Notes under the pieces: generated by a model
What the model saw: only the letters and a program-made list of their open reading frames with translations
What the model was told of the DNA's origin: nothing
The model's database searches: none
Made by a program: the position numbers and the translations under genes
Shown: in pieces, positions 43,874 to 54,054 of the stretch
Position numbering within the stretch: the stretch's first letter is position 1
How the letters are laid out: every line of letters begins with the position of its first letter
Assembly: GCF_013377295.1 (NCBI RefSeq)
Contig: NZ_CP016180.1
Span: forward strand, 868,001 to 932,000
Length of the DNA stretch: 64,000 bases
Reading direction: 5' to 3'
Source: Pasteurella skyensis
GTDB taxonomy: Bacteria; Pseudomonadota; Gammaproteobacteria; Enterobacterales; Pasteurellaceae

Positions 43874-44458
43874 AATACACTCCTTTATCGTTAATTGAAC
43901 AAATATTATATCTCAAATAAACGAGAATAAAATATATTCTTTATATTAAATTTTTTAACCTAAAAACATCACCTCTTTAAAATAATCCTTTTAAATCAAA
44001 ATAGAAAGTGAGCACTTACTAAAAAACAATGCAAAATAACACCTTTGTGCATTTGCACTAATTTGCTTTTTATCGCTGTGGATAAGTGGATAACTCTATT
44101 TTTCTTATTCATCCTATTTTTTTACATATTTTAGCTATTTTTATGATCCTAAAATAGAGCAACATATTCCATCAAAACCTTATACCTTATCGTTATAAAA
44201 AAGATCTTTTCAAAACAACTGTGTGAGTAAACACTTATATTAAATGCCTTTTTGTAAGTATTTACTTACTTTTAAAATCAATAACGCTTTACAAAGTGAG
44301 CAATCACTCTCTTTGATGCGAAAAATCTAAGTTTCTAATAAATTAGATTGCGTTTAATGCTTATTTTCTCAGAAATTAGATAAATAAAGCGTTTGTTTTT
44401 TCTAAAAAAGTTGCTATTATTTCTTTGTTTATAACAACTTATAAGAAGAGGGTTAAAA
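43874..44458. other. Origin-like non-coding region with DnaA boxes and palindromes
   Basis: No gene over 585 bases. It holds an exact DnaA box (TGTGGATAA, 44087-44095) followed directly by AGTGGATAA, and GTGCA-tt-TGCAC (44047-44058). Related palindromes are AAGTG-ag-CACTT (44006-44017), GTGAGTAAACAC (44224-44235), GTAAGT-attt-ACTTAC (44254-44269) and AGTGA-gcaa-TCACT (44296-44309). The clustering is like an iteron-type plasmid origin or the operators of a self-regulated replication gene. No rep gene is next to it, so it may be a remnant of an integrated plasmid. Confidence 0.5.
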
Positions 44459-44644
44459 ATGCCAACAAAGCATATCGATAACTTAACTTGGGATCGTGTC
44501 CAAAAAGAACACGTTAAAGCGGTGATTCTCACTAAAACCAGTTTTAAAGATACTGAGATCTTAAAAATGTTAATTAATAAAGGATTAGAACATATTTCAG
44601 ATAGTGATTATCAGAAATTTGCGGATCAAAAAGAAGGGAAATAA
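44459..44644 (+). CDS. Small hypothetical protein, plasmid-like
   Basis: 61 residues: MPTKHIDNLTWDRVQKEHVK then ILTKTSFKDTEILKMLINKG and so on, ending with DQKEGK. A strong AGAAGAGGG precedes ATG 44459. Charged and helical, no signal. Similar small proteins with the MPTKHID start occur, as far as I recall, on plasmids and integrative elements, possibly as regulators, but I am not certain of the family. It follows the origin-like region directly. Confidence 0.55.
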   Translation: MPTKHIDNLTWDRVQKEHVKAVILTKTSFKDTEILKMLINKGLEHISDSDYQKFADQKEGK

Positions 44645-44781
44645 CATATATATTCACCTTATTATTTATTTTTTTAATAAGATAATTATATTTTGCAATA
44701 ATAATAGAGAGTTTAAATATTAAAGCGGTAAGATATTTGTTTATTTTTACATATTTATACTATATTAATAATAAATAGATC

Positions 44782-46110
44782 TTAATTTTTAATTTGTATA
44801 ATTTTACTCGTAAATTCACCCTCTAATACTTTAGTATTTATATTGTCTCCTATTTTTATTTGTTTTGTTGAAGTAATTACTTCATCATTATTATTTTTTG
44901 TCACACTATACCCTCTTGAAAATACTTTTAAGGGGCTTAAACTTTCAAGCTGAGTACAATATTGTTGGAATAATTGCTGTTTTTGAGTGAATTTTTTTTC
45001 TATCGCATAGTTTAAACGTTGTGTTAAATAATCTTGCTTCTGTTGTTGTTTTATTAAATAAGAAGACAATGGATTTAATTTTACCCTCTGATTTAGTTGT
45101 ACAATGTTCTGCTTTTTAGTTTTAATAACCTGTTGAAACGCCTTTAATAACAGTGTTTTTTGTTGTTCAAGCTGTGTTTTTTGATATTCAACTTGACGCA
45201 TCGGATGTTGAAAGCTTAAACGTTTTTGTAGCTGTTCTAATTGAGTGATCTTACTTCCCCATAAACGATCGAAAGCAAAATTAGATCTATCATAATATTG
45301 CTGTAATTGACGTAATAGATCTTGTTGATCTCGACTGACTAACTCTGCTGCAGCTGAAGGTGTCGGAGCTCTTAGATCTGCCACAAAATCAGCAATGGTT
45401 ACATCAATTTCGTGCCCTACGGCACTAATAATGGGAATATCCGACTTAAAAATAGCATAGGCAACGTCTTCTTCATTAAAACACCACAAATCCTCTAATG
45501 AGCCGCCTCCTCGCCCTACAATAAGCACGTCACATTCTTTACGGCTATTTGCCACCTCAATACTTGTGACAATGTCACGTTTTGCTTCACTCCCCTGCAC
45601 CAAAGTTGGATAAATAATGATATTTAAACTAGGATCGCGACGTTGTAACACATTTAATATATCTTGTAATGCTGCACCTGTTGAAGATGTCACAATTCCC
45701 ACTGTTTTTACAAATGATGGGATCGCTTTTTTATATTGTTGTGAAAATAACCCAGCCTCAGATAACTTTATTTTCAGCTGTTCGAATTGCTGTTGTAATA
45801 AACCATCCCCTGCCATCTGCATACTTTCAATAATAAGTTGATAATCCCCTCTTGGCTCATACAAACTGATTTTGGCACAAACCAATACTTGCATTCCATT
45901 TTGAGGCTGAAAATTAACGGATCGATTTTTCATTCTGAACATCGCACTACGAACCTGAGCCTTATCATCTTTTAAAGTAAGATACCAATGCCCTGAAACA
46001 GGTTGGCTAAAATTAGAAATTTCTCCTGTCAGCCAAATATGCCCCAGCTCCATTTCAAGTAGATTACGAACGGTATAGTTAAGTTGTGTAACAGTTAGAA
46101 TATTACTCAT
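44782..46110 (-). CDS. xseA: Exodeoxyribonuclease VII large subunit
   Basis: 442 residues. N-terminal OB-fold (residues 1-100, WLTGEISNFSQPVSGHWYLT and LKDDKAQVRSAMFR), then the catalytic region with TSSTGAALQDILNVLQRRDP, VGRGGGSLEDLWCFNEEDVA and SAVGHEIDVTIADFVADLRA with PTPSAAAEL. A coiled-coil region follows, and the end RGYSVTKNNNDEV completes the domain order. With XseB it degrades single-stranded DNA to oligonucleotides. Length is normal. A GTGACAATGTCAC palindrome lies inside it (near 45564-45576). Confidence 0.95.
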   Translation of the reverse strand: MSNILTVTQLNYTVRNLLEMELGHIWLTGEISNFSQPVSGHWYLTLKDDKAQVRSAMFRMKNRSVNFQPQNGMQVLVCAKISLYEPRGDYQLIIESMQMAGDGLLQQQFEQLKIKLSEAGLFSQQYKKAIPSFVKTVGIVTSSTGAALQDILNVLQRRDPSLNIIIYPTLVQGSEAKRDIVTSIEVANSRKECDVLIVGRGGGSLEDLWCFNEEDVAYAIFKSDIPIISAVGHEIDVTIADFVADLRAPTPSAAAELVSRDQQDLLRQLQQYYDRSNFAFDRLWGSKITQLEQLQKRLSFQHPMRQVEYQKTQLEQQKTLLLKAFQQVIKTKKQNIVQLNQRVKLNPLSSYLIKQQQKQDYLTQRLNYAIEKKFTQKQQLFQQYCTQLESLSPLKVFSRGYSVTKNNNDEVITSTKQIKIGDNINTKVLEGEFTSKIIQIKN

Positions 46111-46209
46111 TGCAAATATCGATAATTAAAATAATAGGATAAGTTTACTAAAATATGGAAATAAAGAAAGGGGTATTTAAAAATTACAAAAAACGTGACA
46201 ATGTCACAA

Positions 46210-46656
46210 TTAAAGTATTGGAACAAGATTTTGAATATTTCTTTGACTGTTATAATAAAAACGATAACCAGAAGCTATTTGTTGGTATTTATTTACGACT
46301 AATCCATTCATAAAGATAATATATTCAGAGTTAACTTTTAAAGGAGCCGAAAGTTGCTCAGAAAAATTAGTACAAACTTCTTCACCTAAATATTGCGAAT
46401 TATCATAAAATTTAGTCCAAATATAACTTACAGAGTGTGATTGTTGACTTTCAGGCAGTTTTTGTAAAGTGAAACTTACATCTTTAACTATAAATTTTTT
46501 AGATATGCTAGGTTTAAAGCACAATTCCTGTTTTTTTGTATATATCAACATATCCGCCTTTATAGGAGACTTATGCGAAGGATTTCTTCCATCACAAGAC
46601 ATTAGTAAACTCATACATACAGTGAATAAACTAATTTTGTAAATATTTAACATCAA
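46210..46656 (-). CDS. Putative periplasmic lipoprotein
   Basis: 148 residues. N-terminus MMLNIYKISLFTVCMSLLMS then CDGRNP has lipobox LLMSC, so a lipid anchor is predicted; the second Met (46653) may be the true start. The mature part is beta-rich with SVSYIWTKFYDNSQYLGEEV and IIFMNGLVVNKYQQIASGYR. The layout resembles a family of small periplasmic lipoproteins proposed as type VI effector immunity proteins; I hold that only weakly. No T6SS genes are in the window. Confidence 0.5.
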   Translation of the reverse strand: MMLNIYKISLFTVCMSLLMSCDGRNPSHKSPIKADMLIYTKKQELCFKPSISKKFIVKDVSFTLQKLPESQQSHSVSYIWTKFYDNSQYLGEEVCTNFSEQLSAPLKVNSEYIIFMNGLVVNKYQQIASGYRFYYNSQRNIQNLVPIL

Positions 46657-46974
46657 AATGCTCCACTAATAAGTTAAAACGTTATTTATATATCATTTTT
46701 CAGATGATAGACTATACACTTCTGAGCCATCATAACATATAAAAAACAATCAGCAATAATGTCTCCTTGTTATGGTTCAAAAAGAAATTGATAGTAATAA
46801 TATAATGCAAATTGTTGTACAGATACACCATACAAGATATAACTTACAAAAGTTATTTTAAATGAAGTACTAAAATTAACCCTTATTTTGCAAATTTTAA
46901 TTAGGATCTGACCGCTATATAAAAAATACTCGTCCAATTTTCGGTTGTTGGCTCAATTTAAGCACTGTATATTG
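46657..46974. other. Non-coding stretch
   Basis: No gene seen. A degenerate uptake signal (TTTTGCAAATTTT then ATCTGACCGCT, near 46889-46917) is the only recognisable element. Confidence 0.45.
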
Positions 46975-46999
46975 CCTAATATCACAGGATCATATTAGG
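46975..46999. promoter_or_regulatory. Palindrome upstream of the PEP mutase-like gene
   Basis: CCTAATAT (46975-46982) and ATATTAGG (46992-46999) form a perfect 8-bp inverted repeat with a 9-base spacer, ending 10 bases before the ATG at 47010. It overlaps the ribosome site (ATTAGGA), so it could be an operator or a translation-blocking hairpin. Confidence 0.45.
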
Positions 47000-47009
47000 A
47001 ATATAAGCA

Positions 47010-47768
47010 ATGAGATTTAAAGAATTACATAATCAGACTAAACCATTACTAATCGCAAATGTTTGGGATGTACCTAGTGCAAAAATTGCGGAGAAACAAA
47101 ACTTTCAAGCAATTGGCACATCAAGTGCAGCAATTGCAACACTTTTAGGTTATGACGATGGTGAAAAAATCAGTTTTTCAGAATTAGAATATGTGGTAAA
47201 ACGCATTATTTCAAATACAAAATTGCCATTATCTGTTGATTTAGAAGCTGGATATAGCCGAAATCCAGCAACAATTGTTAATCATATTAAAAAATTAGCC
47301 CAATTAGGCGTTGTTGGTATTAATATCGAAGACAGTGTCGTGATCAATGATATTCAGACACGGGTTAATGCGGATGATTTTGCAAAAACATTAAAAGAAA
47401 TAACAGAACATCTAAAAAAAGAGAATATCAATATTTTTATAAATGTACGAATCGATACTTTTCTATTAGGTGTTCCAAATGTGATAGAAGAAACTAAAAA
47501 GAGAATTAAATTGTACGAAAAAACACATATAGATGGGCTGTTTTTGCCTTGTATTGAAAAAGAAACGGATATAAAAGAGATGGTGAATTATACAAATTTA
47601 CCTTTAAATGTAATGTGTATGCCAAATCTTCCTGATTTTAAAACGTTACATCAATTAGGGGTAAAACGAATAAGTATGGGAAATTTTTTGTTTGACAAAA
47701 TGTATCGTCAACTTGAGAATACAATGCAAGAAATTTCAAATCACCAATCATTTCAAGCGATTTTTTAA
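47010..47768 (+). CDS. Isocitrate lyase/PEP mutase family protein
   Basis: 252 residues. The family core is present: LLIANVWDVPSAKIAEKQNF, IGTSSAAIATLLGYDDGEKI, LPLSVDLEAGYSRNPATIVN (metal-binding Asp and Glu) and GINIEDSVV, then FINVRIDTFLLG and CIEKETDIKEMV. This subgroup probably cleaves or rearranges C-C or P-C bonds of small 2-oxo-acids. It directly precedes the ada-like gene (stop TAA adjacent to ATG), so the two are co-transcribed. Confidence 0.85.
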   Translation: MRFKELHNQTKPLLIANVWDVPSAKIAEKQNFQAIGTSSAAIATLLGYDDGEKISFSELEYVVKRIISNTKLPLSVDLEAGYSRNPATIVNHIKKLAQLGVVGINIEDSVVINDIQTRVNADDFAKTLKEITEHLKKENINIFINVRIDTFLLGVPNVIEETKKRIKLYEKTHIDGLFLPCIEKETDIKEMVNYTNLPLNVMCMPNLPDFKTLHQLGVKRISMGNFLFDKMYRQLENTMQEISNHQSFQAIF

Positions 47769-48380
47769 ATGCGAATTACCGATAAAAAGACCATCGACAC
47801 CTATTACACTGCTCTGCTAGAAAGAAATCAACAGTTTGTAGGAATCTTTTTTGTAGGCGTAAAAACAACCTCTGTTTTTTGCATTGTGACTTGTCGAGCC
47901 AGAAAACCCAAATTAGAAAATGTTGAGTTTTATACGACATTCAAAGAGGCTTTAGACAATGGTTACAGACCTTGTAAAATTTGTAAACCTACTGAAAATG
48001 CAAATAAAGCACCAAAGCAAGTAGAATTGGCTATTCAATTAGTGAAAGAAAATCCAAAGGAAAAAATAACGGATTATCAACTCCGCCAAAAAGGAATAAG
48101 CCCTGACGTTGTACGTAGATGGTTTAATAAGCATTATGGAATGACTTTTCAGGCATACCAAAGAATGTACAGAATAAACAATGCCTATCAAGAATTAAAA
48201 AAAGGAAAGAACACCACTCACACCGCCTTTGATTCAGGTTACGAATCATTAAGTGGCTTTGGTTATACTTTTAAAAAAATGATCGGAAAATCCCCTAAAA
48301 GCAGTAATGAAAAAAATATTATTTTAATTAGTCGCTTAACAACGCCACTTGGAGCAATGGTTGAGCGATTTTTTTGTTAA
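47769..48380 (+). CDS. ada: Ada-type methylphosphotriester sensor, truncated at CRISPR array B
   Basis: 203 residues. The N-terminal zinc domain (residues 1-80) has the four cysteines in VFCIVTCRARKP and YRPCKICKP; the Cys that takes the methyl group from DNA phosphotriesters is among them. An AraC-type helix-turn-helix follows (residues 95-180; VRRWFNKHYGMTFQAYQRMY and SGYESLSGFGYTFKKMIGKS). The start of the third, O6-methylguanine transferase domain is visible (RLTTPLGAMV), but then ERFFC and stop TAA (48378-48380), which lies in the first repeat of the mini-CRISPR. The alkyltransferase domain is lost. Confidence 0.8.
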   Translation: MRITDKKTIDTYYTALLERNQQFVGIFFVGVKTTSVFCIVTCRARKPKLENVEFYTTFKEALDNGYRPCKICKPTENANKAPKQVELAIQLVKENPKEKITDYQLRQKGISPDVVRRWFNKHYGMTFQAYQRMYRINNAYQELKKGKNTTHTAFDSGYESLSGFGYTFKKMIGKSPKSSNEKNIILISRLTTPLGAMVERFFC

Positions 48381-48463
48381 CCATAGTGTATATGGCTTAG
48401 AAAAGTATTTTACGAGTGCGTACATCTTGCCAAAGGTTAACCATCGTGTAGATGGCTTAGAAA
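48376..48463 (+). CRISPR. Mini-CRISPR array B (two repeats, one 32-nt spacer)
   Basis: Repeat 1 (48376-48403) starts GTTAACCATA, loop GTGTA, ends TATGGCTTAGAAA; repeat 2 (48436-48463) is the consensus form. Relative to consensus, repeat 1 has C to A and G to T at paired stem positions (CCATA/TATGG against CCATC/GATGG), a compensatory change that keeps the hairpin. The spacer is exactly 32 nt (48404-48435). No leader homology is seen upstream, where the ada gene is broken. Confidence 0.75.
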
Positions 48464-48524
48464 TAAGTACAGCACGCTTGCGAGTTGAAATGAGAACTAA
48501 TGGGGATGTTGTTTTTTTGTTAGT

Positions 48525-48544
48525 AGACAAGGCATACCTTGTCT
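48525..48544. other. Perfect 8-bp hairpin
   Basis: AGACAAGG-cata-CCTTGTCT downstream of array B and 41 bases before the murQ stop. Without a T run on either strand it is not a clear terminator. Confidence 0.4.
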
Positions 48545-48584
48545 CCACGGTATTACTATATTTAGCACTGTTATTTGTAAAAAA

Positions 48585-49538
<954 letters not shown>

Positions 49539-49554
49539 TTAAGAATTTGCAATT

Positions 49555-50406
49555 TTATGATTTATTATCTTTGTCTGTAATTTCCACAACATCATTAATC
49601 AACTTTGCAAAATCAAGTGCATTTTTAGAGGTAATTACAGGTTTTCCACTGTCTTTTTCAATTTCTTTACGAGCATTACCTGCAATATTGCCCCCTCGTT
49701 TTGCCACTTTTTTATTTTCATCTAAACCAATAGGATTGTGGATATTAGTCAGTTCTGTAGTAGTGGCTTCTGCTAACATATTTAACACTAATTCTAAGGT
49801 AGACATATTATCTCTTAAATTTTCTTTTTTGAGATTTTTAAATTCTTTATATTCTCTTGTTGTCATTCCAGACCAAGCTTTTGAGATTTCATTTGTTAAA
49901 ATTGCAAATTCCCTCCCTGCTCGAACACTATGCTCTTGCCAAGTATCTGTTAATTCCTTTCTGACTTGTATTGCTTGAAGACGTTGATTGATCCATTCTT
50001 TGCTATACCCTTTTTTTAAATAGGTTTGTAATGCTCGATCTATCGCTAATTCAGGATCGATAATTTCATCAATTCTTTCTTTTCCAACCTTCGCTAGCCA
50101 CATTTTAAATGGCTCTGCTTTTGGGGAAGGAATAGACTGAATGAGCCTGAAAATACCTTGTATACTAGCAGATTGAATTTGTCTTTTTTTACCATCTAAT
50201 GCTATCATCTGAAGAGGGGTACAAATTGTACCCCACTTTAAATTAAGTTCACTATCTCTACTTCTTAGTTTTTTAACATATTGCTTTGGATCTTTACTTT
50301 CCGTTAATACCTGAACAACATCAACAATAGAAAAGAACCATTCTTCTTTTTCTTCATCCCACACTGAACGGATCTGACTGTCTTCAAATAATTTAATTTC
50401 ATTCAC
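49555..50406 (-). CDS. BRO-family N-terminal (antirepressor-like) protein
   Basis: About 283 residues from GTG 50406. This start gives the family-typical N-terminus (NEIKLFEDSQIRSVWDEEKE) and has AAGGA nine bases upstream, whereas ATG 50436 has no ribosome site. Bro-N domain (residues 1-115): EWFFSIVDVVQVLTESKDP, IQSASIQGIFRLIQSIPSPK and PFKMWLAKVGKERIDEI. The C-terminal half (WSGMTTREYKEFKNLKKENL, EKDSGKPVITSKNALDFAKL) is common to this family of chromosomal, possibly DNA-damage- or phage-associated regulators. Its insertion between murQ and anmK suggests acquisition. Confidence 0.75.
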   Translation of the reverse strand: MNEIKLFEDSQIRSVWDEEKEEWFFSIVDVVQVLTESKDPKQYVKKLRSRDSELNLKWGTICTPLQMIALDGKKRQIQSASIQGIFRLIQSIPSPKAEPFKMWLAKVGKERIDEIIDPELAIDRALQTYLKKGYSKEWINQRLQAIQVRKELTDTWQEHSVRAGREFAILTNEISKAWSGMTTREYKEFKNLKKENLRDNMSTLELVLNMLAEATTTELTNIHNPIGLDENKKVAKRGGNIAGNARKEIEKDSGKPVITSKNALDFAKLINDVVEITDKDNKS

Positions 50407-50450
50407 TAATCTCTTTCCTTCTATTTCTCTTTCCATAAGTTAGATCACAC

Positions 50451-50467
50451 GTCGACAAATTGTCGAC
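50451..50467. promoter_or_regulatory. 17-bp palindrome upstream of the BRO gene
   Basis: GTCGACAA-A-TTGTCGAC is a perfect inverted repeat, 45 bases upstream of the chosen start, in a promoter-like position. Candidate operator, perhaps autoregulatory. Confidence 0.55.
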
Positions 50468-50552
50468 AACTAAAATTACTTTTCATATTATACGACACTA
50501 GATCTATCAGTCCCCACATACAATACTTAAAAACTCGATCCAACTCACAAAA

Positions 50553-51677
50553 TTATTTAGGATAAATCACCCCTAAACTCACCGCCTTTGTTGCACCTGT
50601 CACACTTGGCATATTAGAGGGTAAATTGTGTATGCGTTGATAAGCTAACCAAGCAAAAGCAGTGGCTTCAACATAATCAATATCTAAACCATAATTCGTT
50701 GTCGTGCTTACATTCCATTGTGGTAATAATTCTTTGAAATCTTGCATAATAAGAGGATTTTTTGCCCCTCCTCCACATACCAAAAAGCGACAGGGTAACG
50801 ATTTTGTTTCTAATTTTAATAACTCTTGAACGGTACTTTGAACAGTAAATTCAACTAATGTACGTTGAATATCTTGAGGTAAACAAGCGGTATGATGTTG
50901 TTCAAAATTTGCAATTTTTTGTTCTAACCATTGTAAGTTAAACTGCTCTCTCCCCGTACTTTTTGGTGGAGGTTGTTTAAAAAATGGCTCATCTAACAAA
51001 GTCGCTAACAATGATTGATTCACTTGCCCTGTTTTCGCCCATTCACCATTATTATCATAAGATTTATTAAAGTGCTTACCAATCCAAGCGTCTAATAAAA
51101 GATTGCCTACTCCTGTATCGTAACCAATCACCGCTTGATCAGGAATTAAAACAGAAATATTACTAATTCCACCAATATTTAAAACAACAGTTGCAAATTT
51201 TGGATCAAAAAAGACCGCTTGGTGAAAGGCAGGAACCAGTGGGGCACCTTGCCCACCAAATGCCATATCTTTACGTCGAAAATCAGCAACAGTCGTAATA
51301 CCTGTTTTTGCAGCAATAATATTAGCATCTCCAATTTGAGTAGTAAAAGGATGAGCGGTTTGTGGTGAATGCCAAACGGTTTGACCGTGACAACCCACAG
51401 CTTCAATCTGCTCTGCTTTTAAATGATTAAGATTTAAAAATTGATTGATCGCATCCGCATACAGCAGACCTAAGCGATGATCTAACTCACCCAATTGCTG
51501 TAATGAAGTTTCTCCTTTTAGGCATAGTGTTAAAAGTGACTGACGTAATGCTTCTGGCATTGCAACAAAATGACAGGCTTTTAAAACAGGCTGTGAGGTA
51601 GAAAAATCAACCAGAGCCAAATCTACTCCATCTAAGCTGGTACCAGACATTACACCAATATAATATTTAGGTTGCAT
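50553..51677 (-). CDS. anmK: Anhydro-N-acetylmuramic acid kinase
   Basis: 374 residues. ATP-binding [19 protein letters not shown] at the start, [11 protein letters not shown] near 95, [20 protein letters not shown] near 127, [10 protein letters not shown] and [12 protein letters not shown] near 300. It phosphorylates anhydro-MurNAc from recycled peptidoglycan to MurNAc-6-P, the substrate of MurQ. In-frame uptake signals occur inside it (ACAAGCGGTATGATG then AAAATTTGCAA near 50883-50918, and GTTGCAAATTTT near 51190). Confidence 0.96.
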   Translation of the reverse strand: MQPKYYIGVMSGTSLDGVDLALVDFSTSQPVLKACHFVAMPEALRQSLLTLCLKGETSLQQLGELDHRLGLLYADAINQFLNLNHLKAEQIEAVGCHGQTVWHSPQTAHPFTTQIGDANIIAAKTGITTVADFRRKDMAFGGQGAPLVPAFHQAVFFDPKFATVVLNIGGISNISVLIPDQAVIGYDTGVGNLLLDAWIGKHFNKSYDNNGEWAKTGQVNQSLLATLLDEPFFKQPPPKSTGREQFNLQWLEQKIANFEQHHTACLPQDIQRTLVEFTVQSTVQELLKLETKSLPCRFLVCGGGAKNPLIMQDFKELLPQWNVSTTTNYGLDIDYVEATAFAWLAYQRIHNLPSNMPSVTGATKAVSLGVIYPK

Positions 51678-51910
51678 ACAATTTTATCTCTCTTTTGTTG
51701 TTTTCCAAATTATAGAATAGTATTTCTTTTTTTCAAAATACAAAATAAACATCACAGACTATCATTTAGAAAAATTTGATTGGCATTAGCTATTGTTTTA
51801 ATAAATGGTAAATTTTAAAAGCAAATATATAATGCGCTCAACTTATCAAGATTCTCTTTATGAGAAGACTGATTTTTATTTATTACATCATTTTAAATTA
51901 AGGAAAACTT

Positions 51911-52378
51911 ATGATTAACAATATTGGTTTAAACACTCAATCATCAAACAACATTGCAACTGAATTAAATAAACTTTTAGCCAGCTACCAAGTATTTTAT
52001 ACAAATGTACGTGGCTACCACTGGAATATTAAAGGCGTTAACTTTTTTGAATTGCATACAAAATTTGAAGAGATTTACAGTGATTTAGTGATTAAAATAG
52101 ATGAAATTGCAGAGCGCATTTTAACGTTAGGACAAACACCAAATAATGCATTTAGTCAGTATTTAGACACCTCTCGTATTAAAGAAGATATTGCAGTAAG
52201 TGATGCAAAAGGCTGTTTATCTGGAACTTTAGCAGGTGTTCAAATTTTGTTAAAACAACAACGTGAAATAATGGAAATGGCAGCTCAAACTAATGATGAA
52301 GGAACGGCTTCGCAGATGAGTGATTATATTAAAGAGCAAGAGAAACTCGTTTGGATGCTTTCCGCTTCTGTTGTTTAA
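51911..52378 (+). CDS. dps: Dps family ferritin-like protein
   Basis: 155 residues, Dps fold. The ferroxidase site motif is HWNIKGVNFFELHTKFEEIY then DEIAERILTLG, with the upstream VFYTNVRGYHW. It binds and oxidises ferrous iron with peroxide and forms a dodecamer that may protect DNA. The length is a little shorter than E. coli Dps; the Lys-rich N-terminal tail is absent. Transcribed alone, with about 230 bases upstream for a promoter. Confidence 0.92.
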   Translation: MINNIGLNTQSSNNIATELNKLLASYQVFYTNVRGYHWNIKGVNFFELHTKFEEIYSDLVIKIDEIAERILTLGQTPNNAFSQYLDTSRIKEDIAVSDAKGCLSGTLAGVQILLKQQREIMEMAAQTNDEGTASQMSDYIKEQEKLVWMLSASVV

Positions 52379-52547
52379 ATTTGATGACATACATTTTACT
52401 GCTTGATTTACAATTATTTAAACAATTACGCCCAAAAAAGTAATAATATTTTGCAAACGGCTATTTTTTAACATATTATTACACTTACTTAACATATGTT
52501 GAGTAATCTATTATTTTTATTTTTAAAGTTAAAACAAGGAAAATTGT

Positions 52548-53984
52548 ATGTTTAACAATCTTTTTGCCAATTTACAAAAAATTGGTAAAGCGTTGATGCT
52601 ACCTGTTTCAGTGCTTCCTGTTGCAGGTATTTTGCTCGGTGTTGGTGCAGCACACTTCTCTTGGATGCCTGAAATCATTTCAAACCTTATGGAACAAGCG
52701 GGTGGTTCAGTCTTTGGTCAAATGCCACTTCTTTTCGCTATTGGTGTTGCACTTGGCTTTACCAATAATGACGGTGTATCAGCATTAGCCGCTGTTGTTG
52801 GTTATGGTATTTACATTGCGACTCTTAAAGTAATGGCTGGTTTTATCGGTGTTGAAGGCATTGATACTGGTGTACTTGGTGGTATTTTATCAGGTTCTAT
52901 CGCAGCATGGTCTTTCAATCGTTTCTTCCGTATTCAATTGCCAACCTATTTAGGCTTTTTTGCGGGTAAACGTGCCGTACCGATCATTACTGGTTTCTTA
53001 ACTATCTTCTTAGGTGTTGCCCTTGCATTTATTTGGCCTCCAATTGGTCATGGTATTGAATCATTCTCTCATTGGGCAGCAGTACAAAATCCTGAAACCG
53101 CATTTGCCATCTATGGTTTTGTTGAACGTTCATTAATTCCATTTGGTTTACACCATATCTGGAACGTACCATTCTTCTTTGAAGCGGGTACTTGTGTAGA
53201 TAATGCTGGTGAAGTACAAAATGGTATTGTTACTTGTTTTGTTTCTGCAGATGCAGCAAGTCGTACAGCTGAAATGAGCTACTTCGGTCAAATGGCAGGT
53301 GGTTACCTATTCAAAATGTTCGGTCTTCCAGCAGCAGCAGTTGCCATTTGGCACAGCGCTAAACCTGAAAACCGTGCAAAAGTAGGTGGTTTAATGCTTT
53401 CTGCAGCATTAACTTCATTCTTAACAGGTATCACTGAACCAATTGAATTTGCATTCTTATTCGTTGCTCCTGTTCTTTATATTGTTCACGCTTTCTTAGC
53501 AGCAGGCGCATACTTTATAACTAATGCATTAGGTATTGTTCATGGAATGACATTCTCACACGGTTTCATTGACTTTACTGTATTATCTTCAAACTCACAA
53601 AAAATCTTCTTATTAGTAGGTGTAGGTTTGATTTATGCAGCAATCTATTACACAGTATTCCGAGTATTAATCAAAGCATTAAACTTAAAAACACCAGGTC
53701 GTGAAGACGAAGCTGATGAAGCTGAAGTTGAACACGTTGAGCATTCTTTAATGGCTCAAGAGCTTGTTAAAGCCTTTGGTGGTAAAGATAATATTGCTAA
53801 CCTAGATGCTTGTATCACTCGTTTACGTGTTGCTGTAAAAGATATTGAAACAGTTGATCAAGCTCGCTTAAAAGAACTTGGTGCAGCAGGCGTTATTGTA
53901 GTTAAAGGTGGTGTTCAAGCTATCTTTGGTACAAAATCAGATATGCTTAAAACAGAAATGGATGATTGGATTAAATCTCATTAA
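52548..53984 (+). CDS. ptsG: PTS glucose-type EIICB transporter
   Basis: 478 residues. EIIC domain, residues 1-395, with about eight to ten membrane segments: [60 protein letters not shown] (substrate His/Trp region) and [16 protein letters not shown] linker and EIIB domain follow with the phosphocysteine in [17 protein letters not shown] near residue 421. It takes up and phosphorylates glucose. The gene is followed by a good terminator. Cytosolic EIIA is elsewhere. Confidence 0.93.
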   Translation: MFNNLFANLQKIGKALMLPVSVLPVAGILLGVGAAHFSWMPEIISNLMEQAGGSVFGQMPLLFAIGVALGFTNNDGVSALAAVVGYGIYIATLKVMAGFIGVEGIDTGVLGGILSGSIAAWSFNRFFRIQLPTYLGFFAGKRAVPIITGFLTIFLGVALAFIWPPIGHGIESFSHWAAVQNPETAFAIYGFVERSLIPFGLHHIWNVPFFFEAGTCVDNAGEVQNGIVTCFVSADAASRTAEMSYFGQMAGGYLFKMFGLPAAAVAIWHSAKPENRAKVGGLMLSAALTSFLTGITEPIEFAFLFVAPVLYIVHAFLAAGAYFITNALGIVHGMTFSHGFIDFTVLSSNSQKIFLLVGVGLIYAAIYYTVFRVLIKALNLKTPGREDEADEAEVEHVEHSLMAQELVKAFGGKDNIANLDACITRLRVAVKDIETVDQARLKELGAAGVIVVKGGVQAIFGTKSDMLKTEMDDWIKSH

Positions 53985-54015
53985 TCTAATTCTTTAATTT
54001 TTGATAAAAAGCGAC

Positions 54016-54054
54016 ACACCCCAAAAATTGAACACAACTTTGGGGTGTTTTTTT
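54016..54054 (+). terminator. Rho-independent terminator of ptsG
   Basis: Stem ACACCCCAAA (54016-54025) with TTTGGGGTGT (54039-54048) and a 13-base loop, followed by TTTTTT. It lies about 30 bases after the ptsG stop. Confidence 0.85.

Noticed and set aside
44335-44532. Minus-strand open frame opposite the small gene at 44459
   Set aside because: It is antisense to a gene with a clear ribosome site and has no recognisable feature.
1008-46970. Similar words (ACAGTGCT..AAATTGAGC) near 1130-1155 and, inverted, near 46948-46972
   Set aside because: The match is short and imperfect; I could not extend it to a repeat.
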